Assembly (NCBI RefSeq): GCF_000026945.1
Contig: NC_012867.1
Location: forward strand, 2,120,501 to 2,184,500
Direction of reading: 5' to 3'
DNA from: Candida dubliniensis CD36
Lineage: Eukaryota; Ascomycota; Pichiomycetes; Serinales; Debaryomycetaceae
DNA: 64,000 nt
Below are positions 31,405 to 41,444 of the stretch, in pieces. The notes beneath the pieces were generated by a model. The model had not been told where the DNA came from and ran no database searches. It saw only the letters and a list, made by a program, of their open reading frames with translations. Position numbers and translations under genes: made by a program. Position 1 is the stretch's first letter. Each line of letters starts with the position of its first letter.

Positions 31405-32352
31405 ATGCAACAGTTTTTGGCCTTGGGGACTCTTTGGACTTTGTTCAATGTCGCTACCACAATATCGCTTCCAAAATACACTTCATCAAAAACTTATTTT
31501 GCCCAATCAGATCCCAATATTCCTGTTTCACAGGTAGATGATACCAACAATTTTGGTTTGAAAAGTCAATATTCTTGGAATGATGTTGTTAGCAACTTGG
31601 CCTCAAATGAAAAATTGTTCTTTTTGCAAAGACATGGCCAAGGGTGGCATAATGTAGCACCAAGCAATTTTTCTCGTGTTGATTGGAATTGCTACTGGGC
31701 TGAACAACCAGGTCGTGATGGAGTAGTATGGGAAGATGCTGAATTGACTCCAAAAGGTGTACAGCAAATCGAAAACCTTCATCAAAGAATTAAAGACACT
31801 CCAGATTTCCCTCAACCGGAGAAATTTTTTGTGAGTCCCTTAAGAAGAACTTTACAAACGTGGAATATTACATGGAATGGGTTACCTCATAAAACCCCAT
31901 TGATCAAAGAATTTGCACGTGAGATTTATGGAATTGATTCTGAAAGCAAACGTCACAGTAAATCTTTTATTCAGAATTATGTCCCTAGTTTTGAATTTGA
32001 GCCAGGATTCACAGAACAGGATGAAAATTGGTCGCCAGATAAATCAGAAAGTGATCAACATTGCGACTATCGTGCTGCGGTTTTGTTACAGGACATTTTT
32101 AATGATTCACCTGACGAAAAAGTTATTAGTATTGTTTTGCACTCAGGAATCATTTATTGTTTGTTGGACGTTGTCGGTCATCGGTACTATCCCATGTCTA
32201 CTGGTGGTGCCATCCCCGTAGTGATTGCAATCAAAGATTCCAACACTGATTATCCATTGAATGATGCTTGGGATACTTTTAAAGATTGGTGTCCTAATCC
32301 ACCAGCTCTGATTTCTGGAACGGCAACATCGACAGCTACTGGCAGTGCTTAG
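31405..32352 (+). CDS. Secreted histidine phosphatase (PMU-like), tandem copy 2
   Basis: 315 residues, ATG at 31405. A signal peptide (about 1-20) is followed by the same catalytic framework as copy 1: RHGQGWHN, SPLRRTLQTW, a conserved REIYGIDSESKRH block, and LHSGIIY, where the His-Ser-Gly is kept. The block from RDGVVWEDAELTP is identical between copies, so this is a fairly recent tandem duplication with most divergence toward the termini. Sequons occur near the active-site region. The CTG at 32308 sits at the same position as in copy 1 and is read as Ser. A divergent substrate range is possible because residues around the second His differ (SLVSHSGLIG against SIVLHSGIIY). Confidence 0.85.
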   Translation: MQQFLALGTLWTLFNVATTISLPKYTSSKTYFAQSDPNIPVSQVDDTNNFGLKSQYSWNDVVSNLASNEKLFFLQRHGQGWHNVAPSNFSRVDWNCYWAEQPGRDGVVWEDAELTPKGVQQIENLHQRIKDTPDFPQPEKFFVSPLRRTLQTWNITWNGLPHKTPLIKEFAREIYGIDSESKRHSKSFIQNYVPSFEFEPGFTEQDENWSPDKSESDQHCDYRAAVLLQDIFNDSPDEKVISIVLHSGIIYCLLDVVGHRYYPMSTGGAIPVVIAIKDSNTDYPLNDAWDTFKDWCPNPPALISGTATSTATGSA

Positions 32353-32838
32353 TGTATGTAAACCACTTTTTACGTGCATAAATTGTATAAATTGTTTTTA
32401 GATTTTAGAATAATAATTCAGCGAAATGATGTCAAAAAATGAGTGCAACATTTGTAGAATATTTTTTTTGTCCCAATAAACAATAATAATATTAGATCTC
32501 TTGAAGATACAAAATATAAATAAAACACCATCAAATAGATCATCTACAACAAATATTACTATCTCAATAGTAGAAATACCAATAACAAGACGATATTTAG
32601 TAACTAGGTCAACCCGCAAGAAAGTACATCCCCTGCCACCGCCAAAATGTCAAAATCTTCAACGGATACTACTGTATGCAGTATTTTTACGAAAAACAGT
32701 AACAACAGCAAAGAAAAGAAAAAATAATAAATAAATACAGAATAGAAAATAGAATAGTAGATAACCGAAGGCAAAAAAAAAAAAACAATAGAAACACCAC
32801 CACATTTCTTTTAGTACATCTAGTGATCCCATTCCACA
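32353..32838. other. Intergenic, 486 bp
   Basis: AT-rich spacer between phosphatase copy 2 and the Ahc1-like gene, both plus strand. It has an A12 tract near 32774-32785. No gene or RNA is recognised. Confidence 0.5.
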
Positions 32839-34113
32839 ATGAATAGTGACGAACTTCAATTAAATGACGACATACAACTAGAAGTGCCAAATTCTTTCCC
32901 TTTTGAGGATGAGCAACAACAACAGGATGCATCAGAATCAGAAATTTTCCCCACTGAACCACCAGAGGAAACCATTATCAATCGATTACAAGACATACCA
33001 CATCAAGAACTAAAGCAAATATTAACAAGTCAACTAGATTTGGAGATCCAACTAAAACATCGAGAACTAAATATATCTGACAATGAAATTGGCAAGATCG
33101 AATCACAAATGCTCATGTTAAGGAAATTCTTTGACATCCCCAATGAAAAGAAACTCAATAATGAACCCATTGATTTTACTTCAAAATATTTTGATATACT
33201 CAGTAAATCGTTAACATCTACTTTTGATAATTTCAAACAAATACCCGAGTCAACTCCGCAATTCAAACCCAGTTACTTGGACGACAACAATAGCGGAGTA
33301 TCATTAGTTTCTCAACCGGTTCATTCATATCGAACAAGATCTACAACATCATCTTTACGCCCATCAGCGACATCAGTTGCATCAGGGATCAGGAATCCAA
33401 GTTTAGGGTGTTTGTATCGACGAACTGATGGTGTTGTTGTAAGACTAACGTGTCCCAATTGTCAAAGAAGTAACTTTTCATCAGCCCAGGGCTTCCTAAA
33501 TCATAGTCGAATAGCTCATTCAAAAGAGTATACCTCTCAGGATGCAGCAGCATTGAAATGTGGTGATATATTACCTGAGATTAAACAAGATCCTACTGGC
33601 GAAGCAAGTATAAAAGTATTAGTTGAGAGAGGACTTGATCCAAGTAGAAATTTGAATATCAATGAATTTTTGTTTGGAGGAATGAATACAACCGCTACAG
33701 TAACAGAAGAACTAAATAATGCCACTGAAAGATCATCAACAATTAGTTACAATAACACCCCAAAGTTGGAATATGAAAACGGTGGTGGTGATGAGGAGCA
33801 ACCCACACCTCCATCAATAGAGCCTCTGAACGAGTTGATGAAAAAATTAATCAAAGAGGGAACAATGAATAAAGAGGAATATGAAAAGCTCCTAAAAGAG
33901 ACAAAAGAGCCAACAAATAATTCTCATTTGTTTGATGATGAAGCTGAAGAAGTGGATGATTCTGAAGAATCTAGTTTAAGCACCAATCCAAGCTATTCAA
34001 GCTTGGTTGGTTTAAATGATAGGAAAAGAAGGCAATCTCGTGGAGGTATTAACATTTCCATAACGAAAAATATCGAAATACTAGAACCTGAAGAAAAGAA
34101 GTTGAGAACATGA
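32839..34113 (+). CDS. AHC1: Ahc1-like subunit of the ADA histone acetyltransferase complex
   Basis: 424 residues. A zinc-binding region with Cys205, Cys208, His222 and His227 (CPNCQRSNFSSAQGFLNHSR, then IAH) is the diagnostic part. It resembles the conserved C2H2-like module shared by yeast Ahc1 and metazoan YEATS2, where SSAQGFLNHCRI is typical. An N-terminal coiled-coil-like helix (about 50-95) and an acidic C-terminus surround it. Ahc1 holds the ADA complex (Gcn5-Ada2-Ada3) together in the nucleus. A basic KRRQSRGG stretch near the end could be a nuclear signal. I am confident of the zinc module but less of the one-to-one orthology. Confidence 0.7.
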   Translation: MNSDELQLNDDIQLEVPNSFPFEDEQQQQDASESEIFPTEPPEETIINRLQDIPHQELKQILTSQLDLEIQLKHRELNISDNEIGKIESQMLMLRKFFDIPNEKKLNNEPIDFTSKYFDILSKSLTSTFDNFKQIPESTPQFKPSYLDDNNSGVSLVSQPVHSYRTRSTTSSLRPSATSVASGIRNPSLGCLYRRTDGVVVRLTCPNCQRSNFSSAQGFLNHSRIAHSKEYTSQDAAALKCGDILPEIKQDPTGEASIKVLVERGLDPSRNLNINEFLFGGMNTTATVTEELNNATERSSTISYNNTPKLEYENGGGDEEQPTPPSIEPLNELMKKLIKEGTMNKEEYEKLLKETKEPTNNSHLFDDEAEEVDDSEESSLSTNPSYSSLVGLNDRKRRQSRGGINISITKNIEILEPEEKKLRT

Positions 34114-34371
34114 GTTTGTTTGCATGATTATATATATAGTTGTTCATCTGTGTGTATCTTTAATAGCGAATGTAAGAATATACTATTGATTTGGATGCGA
34201 CGACATTTTCTTTTTTTTGTAGGCATCTCGATTTTCATTTTCATTTTTTTTTTTTTTTTTTTTCAGTAGTTATTCCATTTTTTTTTTTTTTCAATCACAT
34301 TTGCTTTGCAGGGCCATTTTACAGACATCTCTCTTTTGTCATTTACCACAACATCCCAACTACCTAAGGAC

Positions 34372-36300
34372 ATGTCAGGACCAATAATTTGTTCAAAATT
34401 TGATCAGTTGGGAAACTACTTGGCAACTGGTATGGTTGCCCTTGATTCCCATCAAGTCAAAGTTCAATCCACAACCTCATCGCAAGCATCATTAAATACG
34501 TCATTTACTTTAGAAAAATCAAACAAACTAGTAAATTTATCATGGATCCCATCAGAATCAATACAATTGTTAGCTCTTTGTTTAACCAAGGGAAGCATCT
34601 TGATATATTCTCCTCAAACAAACGAAATTGTTCTGGAATTGACTAGTTCTGCAAATGTCTCAATTTTGGATTTCCATTACTCAACAAATACTAGATCTGG
34701 GTGGTCTTGTGATATAGAAGGTAATGTATGTGAATGGGATATGAGTTCTTACACATTATTAAATTCTTTCAAAGTTAGCGAATACATTGAATCTGTTGAT
34801 TCTATAAGTAGAATATCTACGGTGATGTTCAATTCTCAACCACATTTATTGCTTGGTTCAAATGCAATCTACCTTTTCAATAGCAAACAAAGGGAACTTG
34901 TCAAGACTTTTCCAGGTCATATTCAACCAGTAAACTCGATAACAACTTTAAACAATGATATGTTTTTAACAAGCGCCAAAGGTGACCGATTTGTTAATTT
35001 GTACCAACTCGATAAAACTATTACAAGAGCTGTTTTTGTGGGTCTGTCATCAGTGTCCAATTTATCAGTTTCCATAAAAGACGATAAGTCAATTTTGGTG
35101 ATTATTAATGAAGAAGGGGATATTGAAATTTTTAATAATCCATTATCAGACGCCAAATCTCAACTTTCCACGCCAGTACCGAAAAAGAAAAGAAAACAAG
35201 TTGGTGTTACTTCAAGATCTTTTAATGCAACAATTAAATTATCTCGTCCAGAATCAGAAATCAAAAGTCCACAGGATACACATCTATTCATCAATGCTGT
35301 TTCAACTAAAGATAACTTAATCACATTCACGTGGTTGGAGAATTCCACTGTTCCATTTTTTGACACCCTTAAATGGATTGATGAAACTGGCTCTTTGGTT
35401 CTTGAATCAACCAAAGTATTACTAAAATCCAAACCAAATTTAAAAGTCACGCAACATTTGACTAATGGTCATGATGTGGCTGCACCAAAGCTTTATACAG
35501 AAGGACACACCATTGTGAGTGATGGGAGTAACATCAGAGATTTGGAATTCCAAGACCGCCAACTGGATGAAGAAGACACAGAAGAATCTTTAGCTGAAAA
35601 ATTAGATCGATTGGCAATGGATAAGACTACACAGCAAAAATCAAGAAGAAAGAAACTAGAAGAAGCAAGAAGTGGTGTTTCCTTATCGATTGTATTGACA
35701 CAATCTTTGAAAAACAACGATCAAGCATTATTAGAAACGGTGTTATCGAATCGTGATCCTATCACTATTCAAAACACAATCAGTAGGTTAGACCCTTACT
35801 CATGTGTCACATTTTTGGATAAATTAAGTGAGAAGATTCAACGTCAACCAACCAGATTTGATCAAGTGAGTTTTTGGCTCAAATGGATTCTTGTAATTCA
35901 TGGTCCAGTTATGGCGTCCTTGCCAAACTTAAGCATCAAACTATCTAGTTTACGTGCAGTGTTGACCAAAAAAGCCGAAGAATTACCGAGGTTGTTAGAA
36001 TTACAAGGTAGATTAAAGTTAATGGATGATTATGCAGAATTGAGAAACGAATTTAGCGTCGAAGACATACTTGAGGAAGGTATTGAAGAACCAAGCGATA
36101 TTGAATACAATGAAGAAATCGATGATGCGAAGTATGTTGGTGTGATCAGCGATGACGAAGTTATGGACGGCGTCGATGACTTTGATGATCTTGACGAGGA
36201 AGAGGAAGAGGAAGAGGAAGAGGAAGAAGAGGAAGATGAAGATGAGGAGGATATTCCTGATGCTGCAGATTTGGATGATATAGATTCCGATCTTGAATAA
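34372..36300 (+). CDS. UTP5: U3 snoRNP protein Utp5 (t-UTP/UTP-A complex)
   Basis: 642 residues from the ATG at 34372 (MSGPIICSKFDQLGNYLATG), which lines up with the start of yeast Utp5. The open frame extends upstream to a TTG at 34306 inside a T-rich, CAG-ended stretch; I do not use it. WD40-like repeats fill the first ~330 residues, including FPGHIQPVNSITTL. The UTP12-type helical domain (SIVLTQSLKNNDQALLETVL) starts near residue 445, and the tail is very acidic (encoded by GAGGAA repeats at 36195-36250). Utp5 acts in transcription-coupled early 90S pre-ribosome assembly in the nucleolus. It converges on FDH3, 108 bp apart. Confidence 0.9.
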   Translation: MSGPIICSKFDQLGNYLATGMVALDSHQVKVQSTTSSQASLNTSFTLEKSNKLVNLSWIPSESIQLLALCLTKGSILIYSPQTNEIVLELTSSANVSILDFHYSTNTRSGWSCDIEGNVCEWDMSSYTLLNSFKVSEYIESVDSISRISTVMFNSQPHLLLGSNAIYLFNSKQRELVKTFPGHIQPVNSITTLNNDMFLTSAKGDRFVNLYQLDKTITRAVFVGLSSVSNLSVSIKDDKSILVIINEEGDIEIFNNPLSDAKSQLSTPVPKKKRKQVGVTSRSFNATIKLSRPESEIKSPQDTHLFINAVSTKDNLITFTWLENSTVPFFDTLKWIDETGSLVLESTKVLLKSKPNLKVTQHLTNGHDVAAPKLYTEGHTIVSDGSNIRDLEFQDRQLDEEDTEESLAEKLDRLAMDKTTQQKSRRKKLEEARSGVSLSIVLTQSLKNNDQALLETVLSNRDPITIQNTISRLDPYSCVTFLDKLSEKIQRQPTRFDQVSFWLKWILVIHGPVMASLPNLSIKLSSLRAVLTKKAEELPRLLELQGRLKLMDDYAELRNEFSVEDILEEGIEEPSDIEYNEEIDDAKYVGVISDDEVMDGVDDFDDLDEEEEEEEEEEEEEDEDEEDIPDAADLDDIDSDLE

Positions 36301-36408
36301 GGGGTTTCATTTTTTTCCATTTATAGATAGTAAATATACCTCATATTAATATAAAAAAAATCCTATATTTCGGTCCTAACTACCTTAGAGCTTGGATGCT
36401 CCTTCTAG

Positions 36409-37758
<1,350 letters not shown>

Positions 37759-38465
37759 TGTTGTGATATTAAGTTTTAATGATTATTAAAATGACAAGGC
37801 AAAAAGAAAGATTATAATTTAGTCCCTTTTTTTTCGTTTTCTCAATCTTCACCAAAAGAGTTTTCATCAGTTGCTTTTATACGTTGATTAGATTTTTCAG
37901 GAGAGAAAGATACAATTCCATCACCAAGGAAACAATTACTCGATGTAGCAAGATTATGCGGCATAGAATTTAATAGAAAAAAAAAGACGCGGAAAGCAAA
38001 GGATATAATTTCCAATTTCAGTGCGGGATAATACAGAGATTAAGACTTGTGAATTATCATTGAAGTAGATATGATCGATTTGATTTTCAATGATAAAGGT
38101 TCATCAGGGTCTCTTATTGGTATAGAGATTGTATATTCATAGAGCTCACTTTATTAAAACTTAAATTTCAATGATTACAATATGAAATATGATAGATTCC
38201 TTCTGTCCAATCATAAGGTTTGCTTTCATTGTACGGCAGTTGAATAGATGTTTCATATATTCAGTGTTTGTTAACTACAAACCACGATTGTAAACATTTC
38301 TTTCATTAGTAATCAACGGCGATGCCAAGCACAACTTACTTGAATTCCTGCTGTTGGCTCTTCTCAACACAAAATTGCATATCCTCATCGCTGAATCGAA
38401 ACAGAGCATTAAAAAAAAAAAATGTTCCAAAAGCTCATCAATTAACTTCTGAATTCCCCTTACCC
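37759..38465. other. Divergent intergenic region between FDH3 and MRM2
   Basis: 707 bp, AT-rich, with a T-run near 37827-37836 and an A13 tract near 38409-38421. An in-frame upstream ATG for MRM2 occurs at 38322. No other gene is seen. Confidence 0.5.
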
Positions 38466-39281
38466 ATGAATATACTATCAATTAAATTCAATAATCTTTA
38501 TAGCAATAACCTACGAATATTTGTGCGAAACAAGTCTAAGCAGAATGTACGGAAATATATTGATCTGGTCAGTAACGATACGTACGCTAACAAGAGACGA
38601 CAGAGTTTATTCAAATCTCGAGCAGCATTCAAACTTGAAGAAATAGATAAAAAATACAAAATCTTCACCAAGAAAACCAAAAATATCGTCGATTTGGGGT
38701 TTGCACCAGGAGCATGGACACAATTTGCGGTTCACCGACTAGAAGAACAGGATCAGCCACACAAGATACTTGGAGTGGATATCAACTTGGCAACTCCAGT
38801 TAAAGGATGTCATTACATGCAAGGAGACATTATGAATAAATCTACCCATGCCAAGATTAGAACATTTTTTGAAAAGCTGAGGTTTCAAGAGTCTCAAAAC
38901 AGTCAAATAGACACCAACAGCAATGAAGAAAAGCAACTTGATTTGATTATGAGTGATATGATGGTGGACTGTACAGGAAGTGGGCAAGTGGATCATATAG
39001 GTAACATGGAACTTTGTACAGCAGCACTATATTTAGCATATCTGGAATTGAGATCAGAAAAAGATATGATACTAAAAGTTTGGCTGGGTCTGGAATTGAA
39101 ATTATTTGAAGCAAGAATGAACATGATGTTTAAAAAAGTCATTCACATAAAGCCTGATGCAAGTAAAGATAGACTGAGCGAGTTGTATATGGTTGGACGG
39201 CGTAAGATTGACTTGGAAAGTAAAGGAATTACATTTGATGATGTCCTCAATGCTACAAATCCTGGAGAACGGATATCGTAA
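38466..39281 (+). CDS. MRM2: Mitochondrial 21S rRNA 2'-O-methyltransferase, FtsJ/RrmJ family
   Basis: 271 residues from the ATG at 38466, which gives a basic mitochondrial presequence (MNILSIKFNNLYSNNLRIFV). An in-frame ATG at 38322 would add 48 residues interrupted by a poly-Lys/A-tract and is less likely. The FtsJ core starts with SRAAFKLEEIDKKY (catalytic Lys), then VDLGFAPGAWTQ (SAM-binding motif I), a MSDMM segment (catalytic Asp), and the LKVW segment (catalytic Lys). The C-terminal KPDASKDRLSELYMVG is conserved. It methylates the large mitochondrial rRNA. Two CTG codons in the LKVW segment (39084 and 39090) should be Ser. It converges on AHA1, 63 bp apart. Confidence 0.88.
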   Translation: MNILSIKFNNLYSNNLRIFVRNKSKQNVRKYIDLVSNDTYANKRRQSLFKSRAAFKLEEIDKKYKIFTKKTKNIVDLGFAPGAWTQFAVHRLEEQDQPHKILGVDINLATPVKGCHYMQGDIMNKSTHAKIRTFFEKLRFQESQNSQIDTNSNEEKQLDLIMSDMMVDCTGSGQVDHIGNMELCTAALYLAYLELRSEKDMILKVWLGLELKLFEARMNMMFKKVIHIKPDASKDRLSELYMVGRRKIDLESKGITFDDVLNATNPGERIS

Positions 39282-39344
39282 GTGGTGCTCAATCAGGGAT
39301 TAAGTCATTTATTTATCGATTATGTGTATGTATATTCTATCTAT

Positions 39345-40379
39345 CTATAAAACTGCACCAAATCCAAAAGTGATCTTTATAGATCTGATATACCTTTCTT
39401 CAAAGTTGTTCTTCACTCTTTCCTCTTCACCAATTGGGATTCCACTAAATTTGACAACCAACTTAGTTTCACCACTGCTTTGGACTAGTTTCATATCTAG
39501 TTGGGCAAAATGTCCAGCTTTCCAATCGTCCAATCTCCATAATTCAACGATTTGTTCATTAGGAACTAATTTCAAAAATTTCCCAGATACTGAACCACCA
39601 AAGAATTTGAACTCTGATCCTTCTTTAGGTGGGAACTTTTCAATCACTGGAGCAGAGCGAGTCCATGCACCAATTCTAGCTTCGTCCAATAAGGTAAGAT
39701 AAATTTGTTCTGCAGAAGTATTGAACGAAGGTTCCAAATGCAAAGTTGTGGTGTTATATTTAGGCACGGCAGATGAATCGGTTTTTGAAACTACTTTTTT
39801 TGCTGTAGTTGAAGTTGAATGGGTTTCAGTTTTCTTTTCAACTGGTTTCAGCTCTTTCTTTGTTTGTTCATTATCAAAAGTGGATATTTGATTGGCCTTT
39901 GTAAAGGTTGAAGTGACTTTATCTTGTGATAATTGGATATCTTTACTATTAATTTCAATCAAATCTGGACCAAATTTCGTCAATGCTGTTCTTAACTGAG
40001 GTATTAATTGTTTCTTGATCAAACCAGCAATTTCCGAATTTTCGGCTGTTTCATTGTAAATGGATATATCAAACTGTAAACCATCCTTTTCACTATCATA
40101 GGTCAATTCTGGAATTGTGATTGATCCACTCACATTGCCATCTTTGGCAGTATTACCCTTGAAAGTTAGAACAATTTTGATATCAAATAATGAAATTACT
40201 TTCCCCTTTCTCTGTGACACATCTACATCACCTTCAACTGATGAAACTTCAGAAATATGCACATTGCTTGTTCCATCAGTCGCTTTCAAATCAGTCAATT
40301 TTTCTTTAAAGTAATCAACAGACCAAGGAAGACAGTTTTTATCCACCCAATGCCAGTTATTTGGATTGTTCACTACCAT
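39345..40379 (-). CDS. AHA1: Hsp90 co-chaperone, activator of Hsp90 ATPase
   Basis: 344 residues, ATG at 40379-40377. The N-terminal domain opens with the family motif NPNNWHWVDKN, which contacts Hsp90 and stimulates ATP hydrolysis. The C-terminal AHSA1/START-like domain (about residues 215-340) includes TTLHLEPSFNTSAEQIYLTL, then FKFFGGSVSGKF and EQIVELWRLDDWKAGH. A Lys/Thr/Ser-rich linker (~185-205) joins them. Length equals that of yeast Aha1 (about 350). It shares a 667-bp divergent promoter with COA6; that interval has several GAA units near 40515-40545 but no perfect heat-shock element. Confidence 0.95.
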   Translation of the reverse strand: MVVNNPNNWHWVDKNCLPWSVDYFKEKLTDLKATDGTSNVHISEVSSVEGDVDVSQRKGKVISLFDIKIVLTFKGNTAKDGNVSGSITIPELTYDSEKDGLQFDISIYNETAENSEIAGLIKKQLIPQLRTALTKFGPDLIEINSKDIQLSQDKVTSTFTKANQISTFDNEQTKKELKPVEKKTETHSTSTTAKKVVSKTDSSAVPKYNTTTLHLEPSFNTSAEQIYLTLLDEARIGAWTRSAPVIEKFPPKEGSEFKFFGGSVSGKFLKLVPNEQIVELWRLDDWKAGHFAQLDMKLVQSSGETKLVVKFSGIPIGEEERVKNNFEERYIRSIKITFGFGAVL

Positions 40380-41046
40380 TGTTTTATTGTACTAGGCTTG
40401 ATGTTTTTTTCTTAATGTTGAACACTAAATTATCTAAAAAGAAATCTCGATTCAGTGCAACACTTTAAATGGTTCCAGTTTTTGTAGATTTCGTTGGCGC
40501 TATAGAATAATCTAGAAAGAAAACGAACAAGAAAGCGAAGGGTGCTTTTATGCAGTACCAGTGTCAATTTTCACACCAAGTACAACCAATACTTGTTCAC
40601 TTCATACTTGAATGAAAATATAGAGGTGGCTAATTGTTAAATGAGATATATAATGTAGAATAGAGCCTAGAAGATAAGAATTGACTATGTTTTTTTTGTT
40701 TTTTTTTGCATTGAACCATAGAACATTGATGACTTATCTTAACATTTGGATACAAGTTCTTTGATGATACCCCGCAACCTCATCGACTCAAGTTTGGATA
40801 ATCCAAGGCCCAGGTAAACGAGTATCCCTACTTTTAATTGCTATCAAATTACCCGTTCGTACATTGTAAAGGAAAGTTCTTGCAAAATCTATAAAAGAAT
40901 GCAATGGTGTGTGCTCCACCATATGATCTTCTTTTTTTTCTCTTTTTTGATTCTCTCTTTCTCAGAATCCAATCAAAGCACACAATCACAATTCTTTCTA
41001 ACTATTCACCAATCGAAACTGCTACTAGATATAACAATCAACACCA
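40380..41046. promoter_or_regulatory. Divergent promoter of AHA1 and COA6
   Basis: 667 bp with irregular GAA motifs near 40515-40545 (weak, imperfect heat-shock-like) and T-tracts near 40690-40708. No coding frame. Confidence 0.45.
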
Positions 41047-41373
41047 ATGGGTTTCTTTACAAGTTCTGGCGAGGAAGTAACGTTTGCCCCAAACAAAGGT
41101 CAACGTGTTGTGTGTTGGGAAAAGCGTGACAGGTTTTTCGAATGTCTTGATAAAAATTACATTGATAATTCATTAGATTCTAGGGAGTTGGGGAAAGTTA
41201 ACAAACAATGTGGAACCGAAAAGAAAGAGTTTGAAGAAAATTGCGCTACAAGTTGGGTGAAGTATTTCCAAGAGAAGAGATTCAATGATTTGGTCAGACA
41301 AAGGTACATTGATAAATTGGAATCCGAAGGTGCCCAGCCATTACCATTCAAGATTGAAGGTGTTAAAAAATAG
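41047..41373 (+). CDS. COA6: Cytochrome c oxidase assembly factor 6
   Basis: 108 residues. The twin-cysteine motif is CWEKRDRFFEC (CX9C), followed by a second pair, C...C, within KQCGTEKKEFEENCATSW (CX10C), exactly the CX9C-CX10C pattern of Coa6. The following WVKYFQEKR matches the yeast and human proteins. Coa6 acts in the mitochondrial intermembrane space in copper delivery to Cox2 and is imported by the Mia40 disulphide relay, so no cleavable presequence is expected and none is seen. The nearest alternative, Cox12, has a different second spacing. It converges on TRS120, 71 bp apart. Confidence 0.92.
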   Translation: MGFFTSSGEEVTFAPNKGQRVVCWEKRDRFFECLDKNYIDNSLDSRELGKVNKQCGTEKKEFEENCATSWVKYFQEKRFNDLVRQRYIDKLESEGAQPLPFKIEGVKK

Positions 41374-41444
41374 TGAATCAACAAATTTTACACGTATATT
41401 TGTATATAAACCATGAACTTTATTTTATTCTACTTGTATTTGTT

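Noticed and set aside
34306..34371. 5' extension of UTP5 from a TTG, or a 5' UTR intron ending at TTTGCAG (34311)
   Set aside because: The ATG at 34372 matches the Utp5 N-terminus. The CAG looks like an acceptor, but I find no TACTAAC branch point and no convincing GTATGT donor upstream.
40510..40548. Heat-shock element in the AHA1 promoter
   Set aside because: There are several GAA units but not the required alternating 5-bp inverted repeats.
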